From contig JANQMU010000114.1 of NCBI GenBank assembly GCA_028279875.1, positions 1 to 33,544 on the forward strand: 33,544 bases of DNA, in the 5' to 3' direction. A program made the translations under genes and the position numbers. The notes under the pieces were generated by a model. The model saw nothing but the letters and a program-made list of their open reading frames with translations, ran no database searches and was not told where the DNA came from. Source of the stretch: Rhizobiaceae bacterium. Lineage in GTDB: Bacteria; Pseudomonadota; Alphaproteobacteria; Rhizobiales; Rhizobiaceae. Shown here one piece after another: positions 33,146 to 33,544 of the stretch. Position 1 is the first letter of the stretch. Every line of letters begins with the position of its first letter.

Positions 33146-33300
33146 AAAAGAGTGAATTGATCCATACCATGATCACCCATGGGAGTCGAGAATTCCAGAT
33201 AGCGGCAGCCAAGATCGCCCTTAATTTGGCATAATTTCTCCTATTCCACAATAAACTCGACGGCATTCGCCACTTGACCTGTGGGGAAAAACAGCGCAAT

Positions 33301-33313
33301 CTGGTAGAACCAG
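33301..33313. promoter_or_regulatory. FadR-type operator-like palindrome, site 2
   Basis: CTGGT-AGA-ACCAG is a perfect palindrome with the same TGGT-N3-ACCA core as site 1, 167 bp away centre to centre. It is 72 bp before the partial plus-strand gene. A TTGACC (33274-33279) upstream could be a -35 element. Apart from these two sites, the 300-bp gap 33085-33384 shows no gene. Confidence 0.55.
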
Positions 33314-33384
33314 TTTAAAATCGTGGTCGCCGCCGCTGAAACGAGCAGGGTTGCGACGAAACAAAGAACCGAGGGAGGCGTGGC

Positions 33385-33544
33385 ATGCACTTATCGACCC
33401 ACAACTGGATGCGGGCGGAACCGCTCGACGTCACGTTGCGGCGCATCAAGGCCTATGGCTATGAGAGCGTCGAAATATCCGGCGAACCGGAACAATATGA
33501 CGTCAAGGAGACCCGCGCGCAGTTGAAGGAGCACGGTATCCGCT
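33385..33544 (+). CDS. Sugar phosphate isomerase/epimerase-like protein, N-terminal part (runs off the window)
   Basis: The first 53 codons of a gene that continues past the window. It reads MHLSTHNWMRAEPLDVTLRR, then 'IKAYGYESVEISGEPEQYDVKETRAQLKEHGIR', the first beta-alpha units of a xylose-isomerase-like TIM barrel ('LRRIKAYGYESVEI' is the usual first helix and second strand). GAGGGAGG lies about eight bases before the ATG. It is divergent from the two epimerase genes, so a sugar or polyol catabolic cluster probably extends beyond the window. Confidence 0.75.
   Translation, partial: MHLSTHNWMRAEPLDVTLRRIKAYGYESVEISGEPEQYDVKETRAQLKEHGIR

Overview
The window is high-GC DNA with codon use, GntR/IclR-controlled uptake operons and a TAGAGCAT-ended inverted repeat that together suggest an alphaproteobacterium, probably of the Hyphomicrobiales (rhizobia and relatives). 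This is inferred from gene style and not from a marker gene. No rRNA, tRNA, CRISPR array, phage gene or transposase was seen. Almost all the DNA is devoted to uptake and breakdown of small organic molecules.

Region A (1-11.9 kb): a small VOC-fold protein, a GntR/FCD regulator and a CPG2-like M20 carboxypeptidase face a divergent block. That block has an M28 metallopeptidase-like protein, then a complete peptide-type (Dpp/Opp) ABC importer (Tat-exported binding protein, two permeases, two ATPases) and a 583-residue protein with a glutamine-amidotransferase-like (BPL_N) domain. The genes are tightly packed or overlapping, so peptides or peptide-like compounds are probably imported and hydrolysed by one regulon. 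A 266-bp MITE-like element (11855-12120) closes this block.

Region B (12.1-18.2 kb): a D-lactate unit made of a TRAP binding protein, a fused DctQM permease and the FAD/quinone D-lactate dehydrogenase Dld in one operon, with a divergent LldR/PdhR-like GntR regulator. The dctP promoter is covered by two copies of a 25-bp repeat that each hold a TGGT-N11-ACCA palindrome.

Region C (18.2-28.4 kb): an IclR-regulated island. To the left are an M28-like protein and a quinone-oxidoreductase-like MDR enzyme; to the right are a hydantoin/Asp-Glu racemase-like protein and a second full peptide-type ABC importer. Matching AAACAGTGTTTTG operators lie in front of both outward operons. The binding protein of this importer (22836-24482) appears to be circularly permuted: the usual C-terminal part of an SBP_bac_5 protein comes first, right after the signal peptide, followed by the usual N-terminal part. 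The next gene has no ATG/GTG/TTG that preserves its first membrane helix and may start at ATT.

Region D (28.5-31.1 kb): a GT-C-like polytopic membrane protein and a DPM1-like family 2 glycosyltransferase, probably a polyprenol-linked sugar transfer pair, ended by a hairpin terminator. Region E (31.1-33.5 kb): two xylose-isomerase-like TIM-barrel epimerases on the minus strand, and the start of a third on the plus strand that runs off the window. They share a promoter region with two FadR-type TGGT-N3-ACCA palindromes.
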